Source: Lachnospiraceae bacterium UBA3632
GTDB lineage: Bacteria > Bacillota > Clostridia > Lachnospirales > Lachnospiraceae
Reading direction: 5' to 3'
NCBI GenBank assembly: GCA_002373975.1
Contig: DFKZ01000035.1
Location: 1-24,010 of the forward strand
DNA: 24,010 bases
Shown: positions 1-7,623 of the stretch, piece after piece
Layout of the letters: each line of letters begins with the position of its first letter
Numbering within the stretch: the stretch's first letter is position 1
Notes under the pieces: model-generated
Told to the model about the DNA's origin: nothing
The model's input: the letters and a program-made list of their open reading frames with translations, nothing else
The model's database searches: none
Translations under genes and position numbers: made by a program

Positions 1-2
1 TC

Positions 3-653
3 CGTTTCACACAGGCAGGTTCCGAGGTTTCGGCACTTCTCGGACGAGTTCCCTCCGCGGTTGGTTATCAGCCCACACTGCAGACAGAGATGGGTGCTCT
101 CCAGGAGAGAATTACATCCACAAGGAACGGATCCATCACTTCCGTACAGGCGGTATACGTGCCTGCGGATGACCTTACAGACCCCGCTCCCGCTACAACA
201 TTTGCCCACCTTGACGCAACGACGGTTCTTTCCCGTCAGATAGTTGAGCTCGGTATCTATCCTGCAGTTGATCCTCTTGAGTCCACTTCAAGGATCCTCG
301 ATCCAAGAGTGGTGGGTGAGGAGCATTACAGAGTGGCACGCGGAGTGCAGGAGATACTTCAGAGATACAAAGAGCTGCAGGATATCATCGCCATCCTCGG
401 TATGGACGAGCTTTCGGAAGAGGATAAGCTGGTGGTTAACAGAGCAAGAAAGGTTCAGAGATTCCTTTCACAGCCCTTCTTCGTAGCAGAGCAGTTCACA
501 GGACTTGTTGGAAAGTACGTTCCCATCTCCGAGACCATCCGCGGCTTCAGAGAGATTATCGACGGTAAGTATGACGATATCCCCGAGAGCTACTTCATGA
601 GCGTCGGAACCATCGATGACGTAGTTGAGAAATACAACAACAAGCAGAATTGA
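3..653 (+). CDS. atpD: ATP synthase F1 subunit beta, C-terminal part (5' truncated by window edge)
   Basis: This is the 3' part of the catalytic beta subunit of F1F0 ATP synthase; about 216 residues are present and the reading frame is open from the window edge, so the true start lies outside. The visible part carries the family's SALLGRVPSAVGYQPTL stretch, the ITSTRNGSITSVQAVYVPADDLTDPAPAT block, the AHLDATTVLSR adenine/arginine region and the DELSEED loop that contacts gamma (DELSEED at about bases 403-426). The P-loop (GGAGVGKT in the family) is upstream of the window. It is followed after 10 bases by atpC, the normal end order of the atp operon. Identity is certain; only the start is missing. 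Confidence 0.98.
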   Translation, partial: RFTQAGSEVSALLGRVPSAVGYQPTLQTEMGALQERITSTRNGSITSVQAVYVPADDLTDPAPATTFAHLDATTVLSRQIVELGIYPAVDPLESTSRILDPRVVGEEHYRVARGVQEILQRYKELQDIIAILGMDELSEEDKLVVNRARKVQRFLSQPFFVAEQFTGLVGKYVPISETIRGFREIIDGKYDDIPESYFMSVGTIDDVVEKYNNKQN

Positions 654-663
654 TGAGGTATTT

Positions 664-1065
664 ATGGCAGAAAAGGAAATCGAGCTCCGCATAATCACGC
701 CCGAGAGAGTATTCTATGAGGGCGAGGCGGAAATGGTAGAATTTAATACGACCGAGGGAGAGATCGGAGTATACCCCGGTCACATTCCTCTTACCGTTAT
801 CGTAAAGCCGGGCATTCTTCGTATCCATGAAAAAGATGGCGAAAGGATAGCGGCGCTTCATTCCGGTTTCGCCGAGATCCTTCCCGACAAGATATCGATT
901 CTTGCGGAGGTCATCGAATGGCCCGATGAGATTGATGAGAAGCGTGCAGAGGAAGCTCTTCAGCGCGCAAAGGAGCGTTTGAAGAACAAATATGAGAATC
1001 TCGATGTTGCGAGGGCAGAGACAGCCCTTCAGAGAGCAATGGCGAGAATCAATGTTATCAAGTAA
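664..1065 (+). CDS. atpC: ATP synthase F1 subunit epsilon
   Basis: The 133-residue epsilon subunit of the F1 central stalk couples rotation to catalysis and inhibits ATP hydrolysis. Residues 1-85 match the N-terminal beta-sandwich (ELRIITPERVFYEGEAEMVEF, then EGEIGVYPGHIPL), and the last 45 residues form the two-helix C-terminal hairpin rich in Glu, Arg and Ala. The ATG at 664 is preferred over an in-frame ATG at 625 because it has a GAGG ribosome site at 655-658 and does not run into atpD; the gap to atpD is 10 bases. It is the last atp gene, with a hairpin just downstream. Confidence 0.97.
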   Translation: MAEKEIELRIITPERVFYEGEAEMVEFNTTEGEIGVYPGHIPLTVIVKPGILRIHEKDGERIAALHSGFAEILPDKISILAEVIEWPDEIDEKRAEEALQRAKERLKNKYENLDVARAETALQRAMARINVIK

Positions 1066-1071
1066 TTAGTT

Positions 1072-1095
1072 AAGGCGCCCCTGTTGGGGCGCTTT
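1072..1095 (+). terminator. Putative intrinsic terminator or attenuator after atpC
   Basis: A perfect 7-bp GC stem (GCGCCCC, loop TGTT, GGGGCGC) extended by one G-T and two A-T pairs lies 6 bases after the atpC stop. The following T run is only three bases, so it may be a weak terminator with read-through into the next gene, whose ATG is only 20 bases further on and which has no obvious promoter of its own. Confidence 0.6.
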
Positions 1096-1115
1096 AGTGT
1101 TGGAAACAGACATTT

Positions 1116-3659
1116 ATGAATCTTACTAATCTGAAAAAAACAGCAATCCGCATTGCCGTCCTTGCAACAGTATTTATTGCAACACTTTTTGTCGCGTCAA
1201 GAATACTCAACCGTGATAGGGAGAATATCACGATGGAGATCGAAAAAGCGACTTTTCCACTTATAAGGATGGAACGCGGAGACTTAATATATAATGAACT
1301 TCATGGATATGTGAACGAGCAGATCCCCTCCGAAAGCTCGGACAACATAACTGTTCTCGGATCATCAAGAGATACGGGATTTGTTGTGGACACATACGGA
1401 AACACGATATCTGGAATAAGCTATGAGTTAAGGAGCCTTGACGGAACCAGGCTGATAGAGAGCGGAGAGATTGCCGATCTGAGGCAGACCGGCCTGTCGA
1501 TAGAGGGAAACATAGTTCTCAAGGACCTTATGGAGGATGAGGAGACATACTCCCTCAGGATAAAGCTTACTCTTTCGGATGAAAAGGACCTGTATTTTTA
1601 TACCAACGTTATCAAGGATACGGGATATGATGTCGACGATAAACTGGGGTTTGTCAGTGATTTTCATAACCTGCTTTTTAACAAAGAGAGCGGTATAGAG
1701 ATAAAGAAGTATCTGGAGACCAATTATTCGCTCAATGATAATTCTGATTTTGCGAATGTGGACATTCATTCCAATACCGACCAGATGACCTACGGAGAGC
1801 TGGATGTAAAGCCCTATGGGGAACCGAGATACTCCCTTAAGGAAATATCACCTTCCATGGCGGAGGTGACGGTAGATTATTATGTCTTTTCAGGAGATGA
1901 AGAGAACCAGCTGTTCTACAGGCTTAAGGAATACTACCGTATCCGCGAGGGAAAAGAAAGAATGCTTCTTATCGATTATCGGAGGAGCATGTCACAGATC
2001 CCCAACGAGAAAGAGCTTTGCATAAACGATAAGATAGTGCTCGGGATAACTGACAGAGATGTCGATTATTCCGAGAGCGAAGATGGAAACACGGTGGCGT
2101 TTATCACTGCAGGCAGGTTGTATTCTTATCAGTTTGCAACGAATAAACTTACAAGAGTGTTTTCATTCACGGGTGATGATGATTTTGATCCGCGCTCGGA
2201 ATATGATGCGGGTGGGATCAAGATCCTCGATGTTGACGAGAGCGGAAATACCCGCTTTGCCGTATATGGATACATGAACAGCGGACGCCATGAGGGTGAA
2301 GTGGGAATCGAGATATACCATTTCGACGGAAAGCTCAACACCATTGAAGAGCTGGTCTATATACCCTATGAAAGATCCTACGGTCTGCTGAATGCAGAGC
2401 TGTCGACACTTTTTTATCTTAACCGCGAGGACCACCTTTTTATAACACTTGAAAACAAGGTGTACAGGATCGACCTGAAGAAACGTACGGCAGAAATAAG
2501 GAATGAACTCGGAAACGACGATACGCTTGTTACCAGTATCGATCATCGCGTGCTGATCAGCCGCAGCGCTTACGAGGATTCCGCACTTGCAAGAAGTATA
2601 ACCCTCACAAATCTTAAATCCGAAAAAGAAAAAGAGATATTTGCCGGGGACGGGGATGCTATAAGGTCACTCGGATTTATAGGGCGCGATGTAATATACG
2701 GTGTGGCCCACATCGGTGACACCAGAAGGGAATCCTCCGGGCGACTGTTCTTCCCGATGTATAAAATAGTTATCTGTGATGAGGAAGGCAGTCTTATAAA
2801 GGAGTATTCGCAGCCGGGGTATTATGTTACGGGCGTGGAGCTGACGGACAATCAGCTCACATTAAAACGCGTTACCATTGATGAAAACGGCAGATCCGCG
2901 GAGGCAAAGCCTGATTATATAACGGCGGGGGATCTGGGCGGAACCACAAGTGTCACTGACGCAACCACGATCGTTGATGTTTACAAAACTTACGTACAGC
3001 TCCAGCTCCCGGGAGATATAAATGCGGATACGCTAAAGCTTGTATACCCTAAAGAGATAGTATACGAGGGCGGCAGGAATCTTATTATTGAGCCGTCGAG
3101 GGTAAAGAGGTATTATGTATATGATGCCTACGGACTTGCCGGAGTCTATAACATGGTATCCAATGCCATCTTTCTGGCATCGGAAAAAGCCGGATGGGTG
3201 GTAAATGATGAAGGAATGCTTCTGTGGAAGAGAACATCCCGACCGGCCAAAAACCAGATAATGTCTATTACGGAACAGCTTGCGGAAGGAGACCTTACTC
3301 CGCTGGGTGTATGCCTGGATTCGATGCTCAAGAAAGAAGGCGTGATAAGGAATTCCGATTATCTGCTCAGCGAAGGGCAGAGTGTTATGGATATCCTTCG
3401 TGAGAATCTTGACGGATACGAGATCCTTGACCTTAAGGAGTGCGAGATAGACATGATGCTCTATTATGTGAGCAGGGAGATCCCGATCCTGGTAATGACG
3501 GAGGGACAGGGCGCGTATCTGATAGTGGGGTATAACGATTCGGAATCGGCGGTCGTGCTGCTTGATCCCGCATCGGGGGAAATAAGGAAAATGGCTTACG
3601 AAGATGCTGCCGAGCTGTTTGACACATACGGCAACAACTATGTATCGTATATAAAATAA
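1116..3659 (+). CDS. Membrane-anchored protein of unknown function with a C-terminal C39-peptidase-like domain
   Basis: This 847-residue protein is not one I recognise by name. Residues 8-30 form one hydrophobic N-terminal segment (IRIAVLATVFIATLFVASRIL) without a clear cleavage site, so it is probably a type II anchor with the bulk outside. Residues about 35-580 are rich in beta strands and contain repeated strand-turn units (AFITAGRLYSYQFATNKLTRV; LFITLENKVYRIDLKKRTAEI) suggesting a propeller; that is inference. Residues about 720-847 resemble a C39/papain-like fold: Cys733 in GVCLDSMLKKEGV, then the stretch around GAYLIVGYND, then LLDPASGE with Asp817. The catalytic His expected in the GHxVVVxGY motif reads Ala800-Tyr801, so the domain is probably not a working peptidase. 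It lies between atpC and murC (57 bases before murC), compatible with an envelope role. The ribosome site is weak (GGAAAC). Confidence 0.8.
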   Translation: MNLTNLKKTAIRIAVLATVFIATLFVASRILNRDRENITMEIEKATFPLIRMERGDLIYNELHGYVNEQIPSESSDNITVLGSSRDTGFVVDTYGNTISGISYELRSLDGTRLIESGEIADLRQTGLSIEGNIVLKDLMEDEETYSLRIKLTLSDEKDLYFYTNVIKDTGYDVDDKLGFVSDFHNLLFNKESGIEIKKYLETNYSLNDNSDFANVDIHSNTDQMTYGELDVKPYGEPRYSLKEISPSMAEVTVDYYVFSGDEENQLFYRLKEYYRIREGKERMLLIDYRRSMSQIPNEKELCINDKIVLGITDRDVDYSESEDGNTVAFITAGRLYSYQFATNKLTRVFSFTGDDDFDPRSEYDAGGIKILDVDESGNTRFAVYGYMNSGRHEGEVGIEIYHFDGKLNTIEELVYIPYERSYGLLNAELSTLFYLNREDHLFITLENKVYRIDLKKRTAEIRNELGNDDTLVTSIDHRVLISRSAYEDSALARSITLTNLKSEKEKEIFAGDGDAIRSLGFIGRDVIYGVAHIGDTRRESSGRLFFPMYKIVICDEEGSLIKEYSQPGYYVTGVELTDNQLTLKRVTIDENGRSAEAKPDYITAGDLGGTTSVTDATTIVDVYKTYVQLQLPGDINADTLKLVYPKEIVYEGGRNLIIEPSRVKRYYVYDAYGLAGVYNMVSNAIFLASEKAGWVVNDEGMLLWKRTSRPAKNQIMSITEQLAEGDLTPLGVCLDSMLKKEGVIRNSDYLLSEGQSVMDILRENLDGYEILDLKECEIDMMLYYVSREIPILVMTEGQGAYLIVGYNDSESAVVLLDPASGEIRKMAYEDAAELFDTYGNNYVSYIK

Positions 3660-3667
3660 AAAGTGAA

Positions 3668-3702
3668 CCTTCCTTCGGAAGGAAAGCATTGGCACAGCCG
3701 AT
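3668..3702 (+). other. Two short hairpins in the murC leader
   Basis: CCTTCC/GGAAGG with a three-base loop is followed within a few bases by CATTGGC/GCCGATG with a three-base loop (one G-T pair). They sit between the stop of the preceding gene and the murC ribosome site (GAGG at 3707-3710). There is no T run on the plus strand. They may influence murC translation or messenger processing; no function is proven. Confidence 0.35.
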
Positions 3703-3716
3703 GAACGAGGTGTGAT

Positions 3717-5126
3717 ATGTCGGAAAAATATAATCTGGATTTTAACAGACCCGAAAAAATCTTTTTTGTTGGTATCGGAGGGGTGAGCATGAGCGGCCTT
3801 GCACTGATACTTGCAGATGCAGGATTTGATGTGTCGGGGTCTGACCGGGACAAAAGTGTGACAACGGAAAAACTGGAAAAAAGAGGTATCAAAGTATTCT
3901 ACGGCCAGAAAAAGGAGAACATCACTCCCGATATAGACTGTGTTGTCTTTACTGCGGCTATACATGCCGACAATCCGGAATATGTGCGTACCATGGAACT
4001 GGGACTTAAGTATTTAAAGCGCGGTGAACTGCTTGGACAGATGATGAAAAACTATCGCACAGGCGTTGCGATAAGCGGTACCCACGGAAAGACTACCACT
4101 ACATCAATGATAAGTGAGATACTTCTCGATGCCGGAATGGATCCTACCATCAATAACGGAGGAGTGCTTAAATCCATCGGCGGAAACACCCGAGTGGGAG
4201 GGAAGGATTATTTTGTAGCCGAAGCCTGTGAGTATACCAACAGCTTCCTTGAATTCTTTCCCAAGGTAGCGGTCATCATGAATATCGAGGAGGATCATCT
4301 GGATTTCTTTAAGGATATTGATGACATCAGAGCTTCCTTCAGAAAGTTTGCCCATCTTGTGCCGGCGGACGGCGCGGTCGTAATAAACGGTGCCATAGAT
4401 AATTACAGAGAGATCACGGAGGGACTTGAATGCCCGGTGATCACCTTCGGTGAAAATGAGAAGGATTGTTACGGCAATAAAAACGACTATTACGCAAAAG
4501 ATATAAATTATAATAAAAAGGGCTGTGCGCTCTTTACGGAATGCGCGGGAGAAAGAGAAAGGAAAGTTCAGCTCGGAGTACCCGGAGAGCATAACATAAT
4601 CGATGCGCTGGCGGCGCTGGCGGTATGTGATCACCTTGGCGTTCCGGAAAATGACGCGGTCAAAGGCCTTGAAGGATTCAGGGGAGCGGACAGAAGATTT
4701 GAATATAAAGGTGAGGTAAAGGGAATCACTGTTGTGGACGACTACGCTCATCACCCTACGGAGATACGTGCCACAATGTCCATTGCACAGAAGATTGAGA
4801 GGGGAAGGCTTTTTGTGGTATTCCAGTCTCATACATACACCAGGACAAAAGCATTCTTTGATGAGTTTGTGGAAGCGTTAAGACCCGCAGATGTAGTGCT
4901 GATGCCAGACATATATCCTGCCCGTGAAACCGACGATCTGGGCATCAGTTCGAAGGATCTGTGCGATGCACTTAACAGGCTCGGGACGGAAGCGCATTAT
5001 ATTCCGGATTTTGATGAGATCGAAAGATTTTTATCAGAAAAGTGCACAAAGGATGATCTGGTTATAACAATGGGAGCCGGCGAGGCGTATAAAATCGGCG
5101 ATATGCTGTTGGCAAAAGAAGGTTAG
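3717..5126 (+). CDS. murC: UDP-N-acetylmuramate--L-alanine ligase
   Basis: The 469-residue cytoplasmic Mur ligase adds L-alanine to UDP-MurNAc with ATP, the first peptide step of peptidoglycan synthesis. Residues 14-27 hold the N-terminal UDP-binding Rossmann signature (KIFFVGIGGVSMSG), residues 120-130 the ATP-binding P-loop (SGTHGKTTTTS), followed by the central NNGG and NIEEDHLD motifs, and residues 339-349 the C-terminal DDYAHHPTE motif. The length is typical of MurC. GIGGVSMSG distinguishes it from MurD, E and F. The start ATG has a GAGG site six bases upstream. It ends in a strong hairpin terminator. The next genes are for replication and appear to be transcribed separately. Confidence 0.97.
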   Translation: MSEKYNLDFNRPEKIFFVGIGGVSMSGLALILADAGFDVSGSDRDKSVTTEKLEKRGIKVFYGQKKENITPDIDCVVFTAAIHADNPEYVRTMELGLKYLKRGELLGQMMKNYRTGVAISGTHGKTTTTSMISEILLDAGMDPTINNGGVLKSIGGNTRVGGKDYFVAEACEYTNSFLEFFPKVAVIMNIEEDHLDFFKDIDDIRASFRKFAHLVPADGAVVINGAIDNYREITEGLECPVITFGENEKDCYGNKNDYYAKDINYNKKGCALFTECAGERERKVQLGVPGEHNIIDALAALAVCDHLGVPENDAVKGLEGFRGADRRFEYKGEVKGITVVDDYAHHPTEIRATMSIAQKIERGRLFVVFQSHTYTRTKAFFDEFVEALRPADVVLMPDIYPARETDDLGISSKDLCDALNRLGTEAHYIPDFDEIERFLSEKCTKDDLVITMGAGEAYKIGDMLLAKEG

Positions 5127-5130
5127 ACAC

Positions 5131-5184
5131 AATATCCACGGATGAAAACGATCTTTTAACAGATCCCATCCGTGGATATTTTAA
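5131..5184 (+). terminator. Intrinsic terminator of murC
   Basis: A perfect 14-bp stem (5131-5144 with 5167-5180) closes a 22-base loop that can itself fold through GATC/GATC, and it is followed by TTTTAATAAT. It begins four bases after the murC stop. The arms carry ATATCCACG, a DnaA-box-like 9-mer (7 of 9), in both orientations. Confidence 0.8.
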
Positions 5185-5276
5185 TAATATCTGTGGATAT
5201 CATACTATTATGTCTAGGGTGTTATTTATGCGGTTTTACGGGAGGTATGATTTAACAACAGACGTATTGTAAATAA

Positions 5277-5303
5277 TTGTCCACGTTATTCACTTTATCC
5301 ACA
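5277..5303 (+). promoter_or_regulatory. Tandem array of three DnaA-box-like 9-mers
   Basis: Three 9-base units follow each other with no spacer: TTGTCCACG (5277-5285), TTATTCACT (5286-5294) and TTATCCACA (5295-5303). Against the DnaA box consensus TTATNCACA these score 7, 8 and 9 of 9. A further near-match lies at 5192-5200 on the other strand. They stand about 175 bases upstream of the DnaD/DnaC-type operon, so DnaA may control that operon or be titrated here. The motif match is seen directly; DnaA binding is inferred. Confidence 0.6.
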
Positions 5304-5477
5304 TTTTTACTCCCGGTTTTCCGGCTCCGGATAATAAAAGTAACATAAAAAAGTCTTGTTAACTTTGTCCATTTTGTTTGAGGACTGTTTGTGCTATAAA
5401 TACAAGTGCGGGTGAGCGGCTTTTTGAACGGAAAGTCCGGGAGGCTCTCTTCGCAAAACAGTATTGGGAGTGGCAAA

Positions 5478-6629
5478 ATGGCGGGTTTTAGTGTTTATCA
5501 GGATAGTTATATCGGGGCGACTATCATATCAAACCGTTTTATAGACGAGTACATGAACGAGGCGAATGACGCTCAGCTGAAGGTATATCTTTATCTTGTC
5601 CGTATGCTTAATGCGAATCTTGAGACAAGTGTACAGGATATCGCCGACAGATTTAACCACACGGAAAAAGATGTGCTTCGCGCATTTGTTTATTGGGAAA
5701 AGAAGGGACTTCTCACGCTTGATTATGACGAGCGGGGAGAGCTTGCGGGTGTGCATCTTGTAAACCTTTGCAGGTCCGAAGCCCAGGGACCTTCCGTGGA
5801 ATCCACACACAAAAGATCAGACAACCCTTTCTTTGCAGAAACTGAAAAAAAGCAGGAGGCGGACAGCAATAAAGATCTCGCCGCAGAGCCTGAAAAGGCG
5901 GAGGTATCCGTGCCCGAGAAGCGAGAGTTTTCCAGCAGTGAGATCGCTTCGATCGGAGAAAAAGGCGGCACACAGCTGGCATTCCTTGCCGAGACCTATT
6001 TCGGAAGAACGCTTACTCCTTCCGACATCCAGACACTCTTTTACATAAGTGAAGAGCTGGGATTCTCCGAGGATCTGACTGACTATCTGCTTCAGTACTG
6101 TGCGGAAAAAGGCAAAAAAGATTTCCGCTATGCCGAAAAGGTGGCTATAGGCTGGAGAAAGAACGGGATTGTCAGTGTAGAGCAGGCAAGAGGAAATAAT
6201 TTAAGGTACGATCGCACGGTTTATGATATAATGAACAGGCTCGGAAAGAAAAACGTGCCGACCGAAGCGGAGGCTGAGTTTATTAACCGCTGGAGAAATG
6301 AATATGGTTTTTCTGAAGAGGTGATCTTCCGTGCCTGTGATAAAGCTGTACTGACAACGGATGCGGGAAGATTTAATTATGCCGAAGGCATCCTTAAGAG
6401 CTGGCACGAGCAGAATGCACACAGCATCGAGGAGATAGAAGAGGCCGAGCTTAAGTTTAAAAAGAGATCTCAGGGCGGAAGTGTATCGGGCGGAGATGTC
6501 TCCTTTGTCCGTAACAACGCAGGAAGTCAGAATGCTCCGGCTAAAAAGAATCTTGCGGGAAGCTTTGGTAATTTCAAGCAGAACGAGATCGATTTCGAAG
6601 AGCTTAAAAAGCGGGCGGTAGTTAATTAG
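5478..6629 (+). CDS. DnaD-domain replication initiation/primosome protein
   Basis: This 383-residue protein belongs to the DnaD/DnaB group that remodels DNA at origins and stalled forks and helps load the replicative helicase. Residues 1-95 are an N-terminal winged-helix region (IISNRFIDEYMNEANDAQLK onward). A charged low-complexity linker (about 100-160) follows, then two DnaD C-terminal (DDBH2) domains. Each has the family's YxxxIxxxW-type signature: YAEKVAIGW at 218-226 (Val in place of Ile) and YAEGILKSW at 301-309. The ATG at 5478 is preferred because GGAG at 5467-5470 sits seven bases upstream; a GTG at 5406 would add 24 unlikely residues. The helicase-loader-like gene begins two bases after its stop, so translation is probably coupled. 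Confidence 0.9.
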   Translation: MAGFSVYQDSYIGATIISNRFIDEYMNEANDAQLKVYLYLVRMLNANLETSVQDIADRFNHTEKDVLRAFVYWEKKGLLTLDYDERGELAGVHLVNLCRSEAQGPSVESTHKRSDNPFFAETEKKQEADSNKDLAAEPEKAEVSVPEKREFSSSEIASIGEKGGTQLAFLAETYFGRTLTPSDIQTLFYISEELGFSEDLTDYLLQYCAEKGKKDFRYAEKVAIGWRKNGIVSVEQARGNNLRYDRTVYDIMNRLGKKNVPTEAEAEFINRWRNEYGFSEEVIFRACDKAVLTTDAGRFNYAEGILKSWHEQNAHSIEEIEEAELKFKKRSQGGSVSGGDVSFVRNNAGSQNAPAKKNLAGSFGNFKQNEIDFEELKKRAVVN

Positions 6630-6631
6630 AT

Positions 6632-7606
6632 ATGTCACTTACTAACGAGCAATACAATTCCATAATGCGCGAATATGACGAGATGCGTCAGCGAAGCATC
6701 AGGGAATCGGAAGAAAAGGTGAAAAGGATATATGAAAAATATCCCGAGCTGAAGGCGTGGGAAAACCGTGCCATCACCCTGAAGGTGCAGCAGAGCAAGG
6801 CGGCAATGGATGGCGCTTCCCGTGAAAAGCTGGATGAGATCACCGATGAGATAACCATGCTCCTTGTCAGGCGTCAGTCGTTGCTGGAGAGCGTAGGTCT
6901 TACTGATAAGGACTTTGAACCCGAATACGAATGCGGGGAATGTAAGGACACCGGATATATTTATGATGAAGCCGGGGTGCGCAGAAAATGCAAATGCTTC
7001 ATCAAGAGGGAGATGGAGATCCTCTATGATCAGTCGGGAATCCGGGTTCTGCTTCAGAGAGAGAACTTCTCAAAGCTGACCTACGACCACCGATCCGGTG
7101 ATGATCTGGAACGGCTTAAGAACGCCGTGGCCATATGCAGGAAATTTGTTGACGAGTTTGACAGGGAGTATAAAAACATTCTCTTTCTCGGGACGGTGGG
7201 AACCGGCAAAAGTTTCCTTTCGTGCTGCGTGGCTCACGAGCTTCTGGAGAGCTGCCACAGTGTGATCTATATGAGTGCTATCCAGCTTTTTGAAAGACTG
7301 GCGGACAGCAGGTTCGGAAACACAAAGGAAGAGAGCCGTGAAGATAATGAAAATATCTACGGATGTGATCTTCTGATAATCGATGATCTGGGTACAGAGC
7401 TTTCCAACAGCTTTGTGGCTTCGGAGCTTTTCGGTCTGATCAATGAGAGAAACCTCAAGCGCAGATCGACGATCATATCGACAAATCTGTCTCTTGAGGA
7501 TATAAACGACAGATACTCCGAAAGAGTGCTTTCGAGACTTACCGGACGTACCGGGAACTATATGCTTATAGAGCTCACCGGACGGGACGCAAGACAAGTA
7601 ATATAA
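6632..7606 (+). CDS. dnaC: DnaC/DnaI-like helicase loader ATPase
   Basis: This 324-residue AAA+ ATPase is probably the loader that places the DnaB-type helicase on DNA. Residues 1-95 are helical and charged. A zinc-finger-like cluster follows (Cys101, Cys104, Cys120, Cys122, in CGECKDTGYI and KCKCF), as in DnaI/DnaC N-terminal domains. The ATPase core has Walker A GTVGTGKS at 187-194 (final Ser instead of the more usual Thr), Walker B LLIIDDLGTE with Asp251-Asp252, a sensor-1 region (IISTNLS) and an Arg-rich SRLTGR near the end. The start is two bases after the upstream stop and lacks a strong ribosome site, which suggests translational coupling. I use dnaC as the general symbol; in Bacillus the equivalent is dnaI. 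IS21-type IstB is less likely because there is no transposase and the zinc cluster and DnaD partner are present. Confidence 0.88.
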   Translation: MSLTNEQYNSIMREYDEMRQRSIRESEEKVKRIYEKYPELKAWENRAITLKVQQSKAAMDGASREKLDEITDEITMLLVRRQSLLESVGLTDKDFEPEYECGECKDTGYIYDEAGVRRKCKCFIKREMEILYDQSGIRVLLQRENFSKLTYDHRSGDDLERLKNAVAICRKFVDEFDREYKNILFLGTVGTGKSFLSCCVAHELLESCHSVIYMSAIQLFERLADSRFGNTKEESREDNENIYGCDLLIIDDLGTELSNSFVASELFGLINERNLKRRSTIISTNLSLEDINDRYSERVLSRLTGRTGNYMLIELTGRDARQVI

Positions 7607-7623
7607 ACTACAGGAGAGAACAA

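Larger units (their letters stand above)
5127..5477. other. Intergenic regulatory region between murC and the primosome operon
   Basis: This 351-base gap has no credible gene. It holds the murC terminator, an AT-rich stretch (about 5181-5280), a DnaA-box-like 9-mer on the minus strand at 5192-5200 (ATATCCACA, 8 of 9 to TTATCCACA), and three tandem 9-mers at 5277-5303. A possible promoter for the downstream operon is TATAAA at 5395-5400 with TTGTTT at 5374-5379; the 15-base spacer is short, so this is tentative. An alternative upstream GTG for the next gene (5406) is unlikely. Confidence 0.55.

Noticed and set aside
3660..3700. Minus-strand terminator (hairpin followed by T-rich sequence on the reverse strand)
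   Set aside because: There is no minus-strand gene nearby for it to end; the T-rich part is the reverse of the A-rich end of the upstream gene.
3033..3965. Open frame of 310 codons on the minus strand
   Set aside because: It spans the end of one plus-strand gene, the gap and the start of murC, has no recognisable domain or ribosome site, and its composition (many Phe, His, Tyr, Arg) is that of an antisense shadow.
4104..4832. Open frame of 242 codons on the minus strand inside murC
   Set aside because: Fully antisense to a clear murC with all motifs; no family features.
5127..5477. Chromosomal replication origin
   Set aside because: DnaA-like boxes and AT-rich DNA are present, but there is no dnaA or dnaN nearby and only a few boxes; a regulatory or titration site is more likely.
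6632..7606. IstB-type transposition helper of an IS21 element
   Set aside because: No transposase or terminal inverted repeats; the DnaD neighbour and the N-terminal zinc cluster favour a helicase loader.
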